From Vandiemenella viatica (taxonomy: Eukaryota; Arthropoda; Insecta; Orthoptera; Morabidae), in assembly GCA_031002005.1 (NCBI GenBank), contig CM061920.1, forward strand, positions 121,572,095 to 121,636,094: DNA of 64,000 nt. Direction: 5' to 3'. Below, piece after piece: positions 46,944 through 59,500 of the stretch; positions within the stretch are counted from its first letter, which is position 1, and each line of letters starts with the position of its first letter. Below the pieces are notes generated by a model. The model did not search any database, had not been told where the DNA came from, and saw only the letters and a list, made by a program, of their open reading frames with translations. The translations under genes were made by a program, and so were the position numbers.

Positions 46944-48467
46944 GTGAGATATGTGCGTACCAACTTTTACTATCATTGACTTATTTAACTAAATTCGAAA
47001 GATACATTATCATCTACTAGTCTTTGCTAAGTTCCAGAGTATCAAATCAACGGTTTGCGCCTTTTGTTAAATTTCGCGCATAAGCCTGTTTCAACAACTT
47101 CGATGTGGATGGACAGCACGGTAACATGTACTGAGGAACGAAACAGGTGGCTGACGGCGCCAAACGACTGCAGCACAAGAGAGACGACCTGCAGTATTCT
47201 GTACCTCAACCCTCAGTAATACAAACACAATTAAACCACATTCATCAACGGGTAGCTTAAACATTTAGCATACCGACGATCACATCCACTTCCATTCCTT
47301 ACATGTAAATAACCTTTAATAACAGTAAGCAGGGCGTTGCAGAACGTTAGATACTAATTTTCTTTTCTTTTTAAAAAGGATGCACTTCAAAAATAAGGGA
47401 AGTGTAGAACAAGCAGTCAACTTTTCAAGGAAGTAAATATAAGAAAAAATAGCAAAGCAAGAAATTAGTTACAAGGAAGAACCTTTATTATACAGAAAAA
47501 ATATTGTTTGTGTATCTGAAGATAATAGGAGGATATCAACCAATACGTTAGACATTAATCGGAATACAGACGGAAGAATATGTGGTTCCAAGAAGCTCAG
47601 AAGGTGGTCGAGGAAAAACAAGGGAACTAGAATATAATAGAAGAGAGTTGATGGACAGGTAGGAAACGCTTCAGAGGCTTAGGAAACAAAGAGTTCCAAC
47701 ACATGGTTACAAACTGTTGACTTCTTTACGAGGTTGAGTAACAGTATTCTCTAAAAAGTATAAAAGAAAATATCCGTGGATACTTACTTTCAGCTTCGCC
47801 CGCAGTGATAAATCGATAGTAGGAATCGACTGGATTTGTTGTAAACAAATACTGCATTTACGACACGGACGCCGCAGAACGAAAATTGCATATGGTTTTC
47901 AAGGAACTTTTCCTCCGGTCCAGCTTGCATTTCAACCTAATCACAATATCTTGGAAAAAATAAAAAGTTTGGTTTAACAAGATACTTGTTCGGACAATAT
48001 CTGTTGTATTTTTGTAGTGAAAAAAAGGAGCGTATGGCATTATTGGTCGGGAGACCCTGAAGTGTAGTTTGGTACTGACGGCATTTCACTGTGGTGTATG
48101 TTGAAAGGCTATTTATTTTTTATTAGATGTAGCCCGTAATGCATTTTGGACTCACAACCAAAATGACGTACGATAGCTGCCTTGATGCTCATAAATTATC
48201 TGCTTCACAATAATTAATTCTTCTCACGTTTTTAAAAATAAAAAACATATTTATTTTCACCAGTACATTCAACCATTCCTTTATGCATTTCATAAAAAGA
48301 GAAATTTAGTCCTCAGACTCAATAAACTTCTTCCATAACAACTAATACAAAAAACTTTTTCTTATACTAACTCAGCGATAATCTTTTTCTGAGATATTTG
48401 TTGCAAGTTAGTCAACCTCTGTGGTTGTTATCTTACAAGGTGCCTCATATTTCGGAATTTTTAATTT
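46944..48467. other. Unannotated AT-rich DNA
   Basis: No gene or repeat recognised. A moderately GC-rich stretch at 47090-47210 is without motif. Confidence 0.5.
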
Positions 48468-49225
48468 AACTAGCTAGTACCCACGACTTCATTCGTGTTT
48501 GTAAAGAATTTGGATTGACAGCTGCCGATATCTAACAACCATAGTGCACGATGGGAGACCCGATGCTATTACCACACACAAACGCCAGTCATCTGCGCTA
48601 TGTAGTTCAGGCAGCAAAGTAAAATTTACTGACACACATGTCTTTGGACGAAATACGAAAATATCCTTCATCGGCCACTTTCAACCAACATTTCTCCCAC
48701 ACTCCCACAGTTACTGAAATTCGGCCATCGTTGTGATCGAAAGATGACTGTGTTACTACCACACACAAGCGCCAGTGAACTGCGATAGATAGTTTTCGCT
48801 GAAAAGTGATACACCAAGACACATGCGTCTTTGGCAGAAATATGAAATTGCCGCCGGTCGACCACATTCAACCCCCATATCTCCCACACCCCATAGCTAC
48901 CGACATCTAACAACCATAGTGCACGACAGGAGACACGATTCTACTACCACATACAAACACCAATGGTCTATGGTATGTAGTTGTGGCAGGAAAGAGAAGT
49001 ATAAGGTAACACAAATTTTTGGTCGAAATATGAAAACGCCCTGCATTGACCAACTTTAGTCATCATATCTCCCACATCCCCACAGCTATCGACATTCGGC
49101 CAACGTTGTGCACGACAGGAAACTCCATGCTACTTTCACACACAAAGACCAGTGATCTGTGCTAGGTAGTGGTGCCTGAAAAGTGAAATATACGAAAACA
49201 CACGTCTATTTTTATATATATAAGA
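48468..49225. repeat. 188-bp tandem-repeat element, copy 2 (about 4 units)
   Basis: Opens CTAGCTAGTACCCACGACTTC, then a partial first unit and three full units marked at about 48641, 48829 and 49016 (spacings 188 and 187 bp). Ends ACACACGTCTATTTTTATATATA. Units pair in order with those at 27233-27867 (for example ATATCCTTCATCGGCC with ATATCCTTGATCGACC, and GCCCTGCATTGACC with GCTCTGCATCGACC). Short frames on both strands are repeat translations. Confidence 0.8.
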
Positions 49226-51299
49226 TTTGTGGAAACTTTTTTATATAAAACGTGAGTGGGGAAAGTGAACAAGACCTTATATGCAAGCAGTTAATCCAAT
49301 TGTTTGACAGGTGGAGAAAGTGGTGCAAACATGGAATATATAAAGAAAGACTTTTTAACAAGTTGGTGATTCTTTTGGCATTTGTTACTTGCAAGTAGGA
49401 AACATAAGACTTTTTAAATTATAACAGAGTTTTTCATTTATTTATTTACAATGAATTTAACTCCACAGTTTTTTTTATATATATATAAACTAACATACTC
49501 AATTATAAATTTTACATCAGTTAGTTATATTTTACACAAGAATATAATAATAGCATCAATATTTCACAACCCAATCATTACTTTCCAATTCTTGACTTCT
49601 TCCAAGTAAAAACAATAGCAACTATCCTTTCTGTCAAGTCCATAAATGTTTTCGCCTTTTGGACTAGTCATAGATTCTCTTCTGTGTTAAATTTTTCCGT
49701 ACTTATAGAAATTTGTTACATATACACAGCATTCGATCTGAAAATCAGAATTCAACTTTTCACGCATCACCCTTATGGATAATATTGCTATCAACTAATC
49801 ATTCGCTCAACACACTTTACAGATACTCCTTTTAGTTAGACGTCCTTCAAATAACTCTCTCAGAAAACAACAGTAACACAAGACCTGCTTAATCTTAGTT
49901 TGATGCATCACGTTCATTTATTTCATTTATAGTCCTTTTTGTTATTTATGCAATCATTTAAAATCATTTTTGGTACGGTTCCAATTATTATTGGCTATTA
50001 GTATTCCCCTACCCTCCTCCCCCATGTCACCCCTAGCGACCATGGGACACAGGAACCCGTGCACAGGCGTCTGGTGTGTGATTATGGGAGTCGAAAGAGA
50101 TTTTGCATTTCTGTGACAGGAGCGGATTTGCCTGGTACAGAGCATTTATACAGTTGGATGAATGTTGTGTTGCCGCGCTTTCGCAAAACTTGAACTTTGT
50201 TCTGTATGTTATGAGTGTATTTTTGTTGATGATATGTGTAATTTATGAGGTGGAGATTGGTGATGGTCCCATCATTCGCTTTGGTGATAGCGGGTAACCC
50301 CAGTGTTATGTTTATCTCTAGTTTCCTGTGCCGAGTTGTGCAATCATCATCTCAAAAACTAGTAATAAGGTTGTGAACGGTATTATTGCGATAGAGCTTT
50401 CCCAAAGGTCACTCGAGACCAGTTCCATTCAAAAATAAAACCTAGTTAAATGTATTCTCTAAAGTAATACTGCAATACCAGGTCGATAAAAAAAATGTAA
50501 TGTTGGTTTCATACTGTAAATAGACCAAGTCTTGAAACTTTATTCGTATGACACATGGCCCATAAAAAAACATAAGGCAATATTGTTTTTTTAGTATTAG
50601 TTACAGAAAATAGAATTGTATGCATAAGAAAATTTAAATTACGGGATGTTGTTATTAATCTGAATTAAAATCGAGATTATAAATTACTGAATCGGAAAGT
50701 TATTCTTTCTCGATGAGAATGTTCCACGAAATACGTGTGGTTAACAATATCGTTGCTAACAAGGAGATGTGAGACAAAGTAGGTTATACAAAAAGAGTTA
50801 ATTTAAAGATCAAAGCACCTTCTGCGCACAGGAATCCTGCATTTGATAGTCTACCCTCCTTTGAGTAATAATAAGAAACTTTTATAGTTCGCCCTGGGGA
50901 GAGACTGAATTATGAAGGGAAGTAATAACACATTTGCCTCGGTAGAAGGTTATTCTCGTTCCGAAAGGAACTCCAGCCGTCTCCTGCGGCGAACTAATAA
51001 TAAATGTAGCGCTCTTTGTAAGACAGAACTGTTTTATGGATCTGGATGAGTGCTCATTCGCAGCGAACAGCCTCCCTGACGTAAAAGGAACAGTTTTTAC
51101 GCCAAATCAATACGGCGGCACAGATCGCTCAAACAGGCGGCAGTCACTGCGGAATCCCATATCGCATCTCGGACGCACGAGGCTGGTGCGTGCGGAATAA
51201 CTCCAGCAGACGAGTCCTTCTGCATCCCGCAAGATTCACCAAACCTCTTCCGTCCCTCGCAAAAATAAAAAAGTTCAGTAACTGTCAATAAGTATTGTA
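49226..51299. other. Unannotated DNA between repeat array and mariner
   Basis: AT-rich overall. A GC-richer part at 49990-50330 contains the short repeat at 50235-50296. The segment 51060-51250 is also GC-richer, with no recognised feature. Confidence 0.45.
50235..50296 (+). repeat. Short segment shared with 55397-55457
   Basis: GTGTAATTTATGAGGTGGAG then ATTGGTGATGGTCCCATCATT resembles 55397-55457. Translated in one frame the two give VIYEVEIGDGPIIRFGDSG and VVYNAEIGDRPNIRLYDGG. This may be the remnant of an unidentified element's coding sequence. Confidence 0.45.
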
Positions 51300-51301
51300 T
51301 A

Positions 51302-52597
51302 AATTGATTAAAAAGTAAGGTGAAATTGTCATTTAAAACTCCCGGGCATTAGGGAAGCAGGTAATTTTTTTTCCTATGTTGGTAGGAATGTCTGTTACAT
51401 TTGCCAAGCGTCTGTTTGTCAAAGGGTTTAATTATGTCTGAGTTACACGTGCTTTTGTATACAACCAAAAGTGAATTTTTCGATTTTTACAATGGGTGAT
51501 TTTGTTGTGCAAAGAACTTGCATCAAATTTTGTTTTCGGAACGAATATTCTTGTGAGTACACGTTGAAAATGTTGCGGAAGGCCTTTGGTGATCAAACAA
51601 TGGCGCAAAAAAACATTTACAAGTGGTACAACGAGTTCAAAGCGGGCCGAGAACGTGTTGAAGACGAACCGCGCTCTGAACGACCATCAACGTCTACCGA
51701 CGAGGGCCACGTCCAAAAAATCAGAGATTTTGTGCTTGAAAATCGTCGATTGACAATTAGAGAACTCGCTGATAGTGTTGGAATATCATTTGGCTCAGCC
51801 CAAACCATTTTGAAGAATGTTTTGTGTCTCAAACGTGTCAAGTCTCGATTGGTACCAAAATCGCTCAATTTTTTTGGAAAAAAAGCATCGCGTTAATGTG
51901 TGTGAAACTTTGCTGTCTGACTATCAGGACCACTTGAAATGCATCATTACTGGAGACGAGACTTGGATTTACGTATACGACCCTCAAACCACCGACCAAT
52001 CCAGCGAATATCGTGCAAAAGGTGAAGCAAGACCGAAAAGACCACGGCCAAGTCGATCGAAAATCAAGGTCATGTTGACAGTTTTCTTTATCGCGGTGTG
52101 GTGCACTATGAATGTCTTCCACCGGGCCAAACTGTCAACAAAGAATATTATTTGAGCGTTATGCGTCGTTTACGTGAAGCTATTCGTCTGAAACGGCTGG
52201 AATTATGGGCGAACAACTCTGGTTCCTTCATCACGATAATGCACCATGTCATACTGAATTGATTCTTCGCGAATTTTTTGCCAAAAACTCTTCTCATATC
52301 GTTCCGCAACCACCGTATTCGCCTGATTTGTCTCCGTGCGACTTCTGGCTATTCAGCAAACTCAAAAGGTCAATGCGAGGACGCCGTTTTGACACGATTG
52401 AAGAGAAAAAACCGAATCGAAGAAGGTCTTGAAGGCTATAAGGGAAAAAATTTCGACTGTTTCGAGGACTGTAAAAGGCGTTGGAAAAAGTGCGTTTTAT
52501 CGGACGGGGGTTACTTTGAAGTGGATGAAATTGATTTGGAAGAATAAATAAATAATTTACATTTTATAAACAATTTCACCTTACTTTTTGATCGGCG
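51302..52597 (+). mobile_element. DD34D mariner element, full length but decayed
   Basis: 1296 bp, the usual mariner size, between TA dinucleotides (51300-51301 and 52598-52599). The terminal inverted repeats are about 28 bp: the inner part GATTAAAAAGTAAGGTGAAA pairs with TTTCACCTTACTTTTTGATC, while the four outermost bases have diverged. Confidence 0.9.
51492..52547 (+). pseudogene. Mariner (DD34D) transposase, frameshifted
   Basis: Starts at ATG 51492 (MGDFVVQRTCIKFCF) and ends at TAA 52545-52547 (DYFE-like GGYFEVDEIDLEE). In order: N-terminal helix-turn-helix (TIRELADSVGISFGSAQTIL), the first catalytic D in ITGDETW, the second in HHDNAPCHT, the third in YSPDLSPCDFWLF, with 34 residues between the last two. 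Frame changes occur near 51870, 52080, 52220 and 52410, so no functional protein can be made. All three catalytic residues survive, so the decay is moderate. Confidence 0.9.
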
Positions 52598-52599
52598 TA

Positions 52600-52863
52600 T
52601 TATATTGCGTTTCGCTTTTACAAGACTGATTATGTTCACAATTATACTAGATGCTCAAATCCTGAACGAATTTTTCCACATAGTACAATGTTTTCTGCTG
52701 TGTGAATCATTATTCTTAGTGTCGGCTCTTTGATACAAAAACATCTTGGCAAGTGAGTTCTTGACAAAAAAAAAAGTGATCATGATCTACAACAGTTCCT
52801 ATTATAACTATTCTATAACTATTCCCCGGTTACTCCTACCAATTTATGTTAAAGAAGTGTGAA
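52600..52863. other. Short unannotated spacer
   Basis: Lies between the mariner and the hAT element; nothing recognised. Confidence 0.5.
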
Positions 52864-52871
52864 ATCGCATA

Positions 52872-54508
52872 TAGGGATTGCGATCCAGCAAAGCGGAATC
52901 CCGTATCATTAGACAGTCTGGCGGATCCGGCACAAAATTAAGCGGATCCGCAATCTGCAAAATGCAGCGAAAACGTGACTCGCTGCCCCATTCGGTCTCT
53001 ATCGGATGTATTGCACTGTTTGCCTGTACCCATGCAGGTGGCATTTAACTCATGTTAATAAATGTCTCTTTTTGTCAACCTTCGTCATTAGTAAGTAAAT
53101 AAATCCAATTTTTCGTATTCATTAAAACTTACGTGTCTTTTGAGTTCACATTTCTATAATTTAAGTTAGTACGATTTTCTAACTGTATAATAAGTATTTT
53201 TATGTATCGCTCACGTTATCTGAACTACACAGTTAATTCTTTTTACTCACGGTTTAATTATTTCCCATTTTCTGTATTTGCAGATAAAGTAATTGTGACA
53301 ACTTTCTGTATTTGCGGCTGAAATTATATTAATCGTTGATACAAAACGAATGTTATCGTAATTTTAACGTTCGCATACCTATTTATTTAGCAGCTATCAA
53401 AAAGCAATTATATATCCTTTGACTTATTATTGTGGCCGCCGTCTCAATGCGTTTGAGACATGTTCTTTGATGAAAGCTGCCTGCTTACATGTGTCGATCT
53501 GGCTTTCGTTTATCCCTCTTGGGATAGTTTGGTCAATCGCCACAGTAAATTATTTTTGATTGAATATCATGTGTCCTTTTAACTCATTATTTAGATTAAT
53601 GGCAAAAAAAAAAAAAATATATATAATGAAGTCTTAACGGCTGTATCGCCGAATCGTGTTGTAAAAACACGATACTTCGACGGCTGCCTCCGTCGTGTTC
53701 CTCACGTGTCAAATTTTGTTTTTTCCAATGAAATACGGCGATACATCCGAGACGAGTTCCCTGCAATCATACGCCGAGAAAGTCTCCTTTCTCATTAAAA
53801 GTCGTTACGCCACTTAAAGTAAAACCGGAATATTTGACAATTTACGTCTAAGTGAGTAATTTCTTTTAATAACAATGGATCAACTATAGGATCAATCAAG
53901 GAATCAGGAGACATAATAATGAATCCCACAAGAACAATTAATGTACGAGAGGCCAAGTCTCGTGCATGTGCAGTGACAAAATGTTATGATATCTTGTTCA
54001 GAGTCAATTTACACTTTATAGAGTATACTCACTTTGTGAAATACAATGCTTTCTCTCGGTGTTATGGAACGTTCATTTATTTAGAATAAATAAAATAAAA
54101 ATAAAATAATGAAAAAACCTCTGGAAACTTGGCCATTATGCATACCATGTTGTTAAACTGACGTTATGTATTGTAAGGCATGACCTAAGACTGCCATTTT
54201 TGATTATTTATTTAAAAATTGGTTTAGATTTAAAAATAATGTAAAACCTACTTAGCACATGCAAAAAATTTAATGTTATTTAGCCAATTAAAATATTGTT
54301 AACTTAATTTTTATCATTTAACATTAAAATTGATTTCTTAATTTAATTAACAGACGTTTATTATTTAATTTGTCAACGCTTTAAATTATTATGTTTTAAA
54401 CATATGCGTAAAAGATTGTTGGCGAGAATCTTGCTGGATCCCGCGGGATTGGTGCAAATACCGCAAAAATCCAGCAGGATTGAAAACACTGCGGGATTGC
54501 AATCCTTA
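52872..54508. mobile_element. Non-autonomous hAT element, 1637 bp
   Basis: The ends TAGGGATTGCGATCC (left) and GGATTGCAATCCTTA (right) are inverted repeats, flanked by 8-bp duplications ATCGCATA (52864-52871 and 54509-54516), the hAT signature. Subterminal repeats of the type GCGGATCC and GCGGGAT occur several times within 110 bp of each end. The interior is AT-rich and encodes no transposase, so it is a deletion derivative or a filler-bearing MITE. Confidence 0.82.
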
Positions 54509-54516
54509 ATCGCATA

Positions 54517-56402
54517 TTATGTCAAATATTTCTAACAATCTTTTTCCGAGAAAACTATTTTCCAAATGTCCATTGATCGTGAAGATAAGAAAAAACATCG
54601 AAAACAACATATCGCTCAATTATAATACCGGAATTCTGCAGATATCTATTGAGAAAGTAGAAGGTTTAATATTTCTCAATATATTAACAATAGGATGTAT
54701 TCTCAAATATAATATGATGTAATCTTAAAATGTTATTTATCATTATCTGCATACAATTTGTATTGTTACTAAAAATGATATTGATTGTAAATAAAATCTT
54801 CTGAGTGTAATATTACTTTAGCAAACTTAATTCATAAAATAAAATTTATCTATGTACAATATTCTGTAAATCCATTTAATTCTAGTTACTTGGTCAAAAA
54901 TAATATTACGCAAAACAAATGAGTTGACAAATAGGCCATTAAAATCCAATAGCCTCGAGTTTTTTTTTTAAATCCTATGAGACAGCGATATGCCTCTTTG
55001 TTGTTGCTGGCCAGGAGGAAGACTTGGTTTGTGGGTTTGGGAATAACCTTTCTGGAAAGTTCTTTCATCATTTTATCCTCATGCTGTTTGAATTTTTTGT
55101 TCAATATTCCCATTCATCTGTGTGATTTCTATGATACAATTCAGACTTTATGAAGCTGTAACGACGCACGCCAAATCACCTACGAACTGGAATTAAGCAT
55201 ATTCTAAAATTTATTTTAAATAAGGTACACAACCTAATATCCCCACTGTAGATGATGTGGTCATCTTATCTGAAACATGAGATTCTATGTATATGATGTG
55301 GACTGCAATTTCACAGTTTTTTTTCTTTCTTTTCTTCCCTCGATAGCGGCCCAGAGGACCAACATGTCTGTGAAACGTGTAGCTTTGTTTGTGAAATGTG
55401 TAGTATATAATGCGGAGATTGGGGATCGACCCAACATTCGCCTATATGATGGCGGGAAATGGCCAATAAACTGCAGTCAAGGTGGCCGGCACGCAGGTAC
55501 CAGGATTCCCACCTGGTCCCGCTGTACCTGGTGAGAGCGCAGCCACAATGACGGGTCCATTTCAAATTTATGTTTTAAAATCTGAAATTTTTTGTGTTTC
55601 CTTAATTCTTTTCCTCTCCCTGTTGGTTTGCTCAAGGAGTGACAGCCTAGCAAATGCGGTTATGATGTGTTGGGTAGAGAGGTACTGCGCCGTAATGCCA
55701 GCGCACTGGGTTGCCTCCACGCATGCTTCGCGTCTCCCCCTTTCTCCACGGCCATAAATCTCAGTTAGTGGACGGAGAGGGCGTCGCTATTAATGACAAA
55801 GGCGCTGCACACTGACAAAGAGTGGAACTCTATAGACATCAGCTACACGCCACCCGCTTTATATCAGCAGTGTCACGCTGACCAACCTTTCAGCAAAGTT
55901 CCCCAACTACTTAAAAAAAAAAAAAAAATGTAACGACGTTAACGCATACGTTACATATCACGATCTCAAATAACGCGTTGATGAAAGTAATATTTTTTAT
56001 TGCATAGTATGGCACAATTTTATTCAGATCCTGCATTCATCATTGCACTGTTCTCTTCGGCGATGTATTTGTCTAACAATATGGTTGTGTAAAAGTTTAG
56101 AGATAATATTGCAAAGATCGTTACGGTTACACTGATATCGCCCTGGGTGGAATTTATTTTCTCTCCTTTCTTTTGGAAGCCAATTGTAGGTTGGTTATGA
56201 CCCAGCAGCTATGTCGGACGCGTTGAAATTCCATCGTTCTGGGCCGAAGAGGTGTAACATGCACGTAGCTTGAAATACCTGCCATTCTGATGACGGTTAT
56301 TAGGAACATTATTACAATCAGATAAAAGAATCTTGACATGGTACCAAATTTTTGTCTTGTTAATTACACAGTTACAGAAAATATAACACTAAAGAGACAG
56401 AA
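54517..56402. other. Unannotated DNA with a GC-rich patch
   Basis: 55397-55457 repeats the segment at 50235. The area 55640-55880 is GC-rich and ends with GCTTTATATCAGCAGTGTC. No exon could be defined. The rest is AT-rich. Confidence 0.4.
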
Positions 56403-56403
56403 C

Positions 56404-56640
56404 CTAAGTAACACCTTCCTAAACGCATGAGGTGGCCTTGCATTGCAAGGGCCGCCGGTTCGAGCCCGGACTTGGGCATGGGTGGTTTTAACTAAGTGTT
56501 GTGTTCGTCTTGTGCTGTCCTCACTGTAGTTTTCACAATATCATAGTTAAAGCCTGATACAACAGTTGGAACAAAACAAATTGGAGCTGGCTAAATGGTC
56601 ACAAAGAAGGCCATATTTTTAACAAAACAACAGCAACAAC
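56404..56640 (+). mobile_element. tRNA-derived SINE, family B, copy 3
   Basis: CGCCGGTTCGAGCCCGG (B box near 56457), then GGGCATGGGTGG, AAGTGTTGTGTTCGTC, GGAGCTGGCTAAATGG and GAAGGCCATATTTTTAAC, matching 14630-14881. The tRNA head is shortened or diverged. Ends in an A-rich stretch. Confidence 0.75.
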
Positions 56641-58587
56641 AAAAAAACCGTGTGAGGTGCGGGCACTTTTACGATTAGTGATTTCCCACCAGACCGTCCC
56701 TACTGTTGCCGGAAAACCAAAGAGTTCATCTATACATCACATATCTAAGAAACAAACACATGAAACCGTAGATAATTGTAGAATTACATTCAGCATTTGT
56801 CTTACGACCGTCACATTATGAATATTACACAGAAATATAACCACTAGTTGCTTTGGTATTAATATACTCTGGAAACTGAGATTCCACTATGGGCGACACG
56901 TTTTCAACTAAGGATTTAAACTCTGCTTGAAAACCAAAATTTCGTCGTGACATGGAAACATTTATCTTAAACTCTGCTCGTAGTTCCACTTTTTTCGTTC
57001 ACTATCCGGATGAGGATTCCAGCTGACTTGTTGAACCAACGTTTGCTACTGATTAAACTCACCTTACATTCAACACCAACCCGATTCGGATTGCCTTGTC
57101 TGGTTATGTAATTTATCTGGGAATGACGATTAAAAAATAATTTTCACATTAGTACTATATGTTATGTTCAGAGTCTTCATTAAGAAAGTTGAATTGCCGT
57201 ATGCCTAGCTGCTAATGTTTCGTAAACTAAAACGCTAGTATTATCTGCTGGATTTCCTTGTCTAAGTTGGAAGAAGTATTAAAACTGTTTTCTGAAAACA
57301 ACTATCGAATTGTTCTGATTGTTCAGAGCCGGGGATTCGAACACACGTTCCCTTAAATGTATAATAACGTGTAGGATACATATGGTTACCTGGAATACGT
57401 TTTAGCAGTATTCCACAGGAAAAAAGCTGTTTCCCTAGAAGCCGTACAGTAATCAAAGGACCTGTTACAAGCTGATATTGTTGAAGTAATTCTGTGTTTC
57501 GTACAAAATGGTGGTTACAAGTAGAGATTCATTATTAAAATGCGGTGGGAACATCGTAAACATAGATCACATCGCTGGATTGAATACTAGAATCATAAGT
57601 AACCTCAAATTCTACTCTATTACTGTGTGCTTGGTTCACTGGTTCGATGCTCGGTTGCAGAAAATAAACCAAATTTCAACATTGAAATGATACGTCACAC
57701 TGAGTGTATGTTTCCTGTTACGCTGTTAAACGAATTACTCAAAGATGCTTTTAATTTATACTTTCCACTCCAATTGTCAAGAAATCTCTGGTTCTCCTAA
57801 TCGGGATCAAAGCTTAAAATTAACATTTTTTAATCGTCCTTAATCCCTTGTTCTTATTCACAAGGTATGGAAGAGGAACACTAGCATTGCGTCCGTTTAT
57901 GGATAAGACACAAAAAAAAAATGACTTCTCTTGGCTTCGGCAGCAAAGTTCGCCTTTGCTGACTGACATGCGTCGAGCACCGATCATGATGAAATGGAAG
58001 GAAACTGATTCCATATATTTGGCTCAAAACCCAAAGTTGGAGTCCCAGAAAGAGTAGTTACGATTCCATTCAAATGCTATTGGCCAAGATAAAATAATTT
58101 CCGCTCCGGATTTGCCATAACGCCCGAGAAACCGCAACGGGCATCGTGTTCAAGTCCGAGTTCTGGTATTTTAGAAACCACATAACACACATCCTGTTTT
58201 TATCGATGCGCTACAGCGAGGAGATTGGCCAGAGCTATATGGAACAGAAAGGGGGCTATATCTTGCAAAGCGGTGGCGTGGCAGTGAAAACAAATGGAGT
58301 AAAACATGTCGACCCAACTGCGTTACGTCATAGCGATAACAACCCTTCAGTTGTAACGTCCCGACTTCAGTCACACATAACTGGCGTCTAAACTACTGTG
58401 TAAAATGAATGAAGACCTTGTTTATTGTCCTCACAAATATGCTACGTAAAAATTTAAAAGTTGATCTGCCATATTTCGGTTAGAGGTCTTAGGCGATATT
58501 CAGCGATATAAGAGTGAACTTTAGCAAGGTGCAGACTTTATTCGTATATTACGCATGAAGCTGTACTATGAAGTGTGTTAGTTTGTA
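56641..58587. other. Unannotated DNA with two weak tRNA-like patches
   Basis: GCCGGGGATTCGAACACACG at 57329-57348 (minus strand) and GTGTTCAAGTCCGAG at 58147-58161 (plus) look like B boxes but lack convincing SINE bodies. No gene recognised. Confidence 0.4.
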
Positions 58588-58595
58588 ATGCGTAT

Positions 58596-58895
58596 TAGTG
58601 TTGCCCAAATGCAAGAACAAGACGAGACTTGGCCAGTCTTGGTCTTGGTCTTGCATCAATACACCTGGTCTTGGTCTTGGTCTTGCAAAAATGCAAGACC
58701 AAGACCAAGACTGCAAGACCAAGACCGATTTTGGGCAACACTAGTGTTGCCCAAATGCAAGAACAAGACGAGACTTGGCCAGTCTTGGTCTTGGTCTTGC
58801 ATCAATACACCTGGTCTTGGTCTTGGTCTTGGTCTTGCAAAAATGCAAGACCAAGACCAAGACTGCAAGACCAAGACCGATTTTGGGCAACACTA
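58596..58895. mobile_element. Tandem dimer of a hAT-type MITE
   Basis: Two units, 58596-58743 and 58742-58895, joined head to tail and sharing a TA. Each begins TAGTGTTGCCCAAATGC and ends TTTTGGGCAACACTA. The pair is flanked by one 8-bp duplication ATGCGTAT (58588-58595 and 58896-58903). The interior is alternating GGTCTTG and CAAGACC repeats that form an inner palindrome. Unit 2 has one extra GTCTTG repeat. Non-coding; the frames here are low-complexity. Confidence 0.85.
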
Positions 58896-58903
58896 ATGCG
58901 TAT

Positions 58904-59264
58904 TGATATAGGTTCAATCACAATCGGATTTTACATTTTTTTTAACTGCTATTAACAGAATCCATTAAAGTTAGTTATGTTCGACATTTTAAAATACGAT
59001 TTGCATTCAGAAATTATACGTTCAGAACCTGTTATCGCAGTATTTAATAATCGGTCAGAACCATATCATTAATCACTGTATCTAATTAGAAATTGAGCAA
59101 TATCTCAATGTTGGCATAGTGTGATAAATGAAATATTAATAGAAAATGCAGTTAATGAACATAACGAACAAAAAATATTCCACTGTGAATTCGTTCAGTC
59201 TAAGTTGTTTTTGGGTGTAACAGTAGAAAACAGAAAACAACATTACTAGTGGAAAGGGGGGGGG
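58904..59264. other. Unannotated AT-rich DNA
   Basis: Nothing recognised; a G run starts near 59256, at the tail of the next SINE. Confidence 0.5.
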
Positions 59265-59500
59265 GGGGGAAGCGGCGTTATGACATTACCTCTCGGAAAC
59301 ATCGAGGTCATTAGAGAGGCCGAAGAATTAAAGGAACTGGAAGGGAACTGGCCCCGGCGTTTTGAAAAAAACCGTTCCCGTGGAGTGATTTGGGGAAACC
59401 ATCTACAACTGAAATCTCGATGGCCGGTAGGGGATTCGAACCCGCGTCCGCCAGAATGCCCGAGCATTGCGCCTGTACCGCCTGAAGCAGATGACATGTC
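59265..59500 (-). mobile_element. tRNA-derived SINE, family A, copy 7
   Basis: Minus-strand B box GCGGGTTCGAATCCCC (about 59430-59445), then TGGTTTCCCCAAATCACTCC, ACGCCGGGGCCAGTTCCC and CTCTCTAATGACCTCGATG. The core is diverged and no duplication was detected. The longest minus-strand frame in this area (59246-59734) is a read-through of the SINE and not a gene. Confidence 0.75.

Noticed and set aside
48489..49059. Several 60-86-codon frames in the 188-bp arrays
   Set aside because: They occur on both strands because the repeat lacks stops in places; no conservation of frame between the two arrays was evident.
58588..58955. Frames rich in Trp-Ser and Leu-Gly repeats as repetitive proteins
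   Set aside because: They are translations of the GGTCTTG repeats of a MITE.
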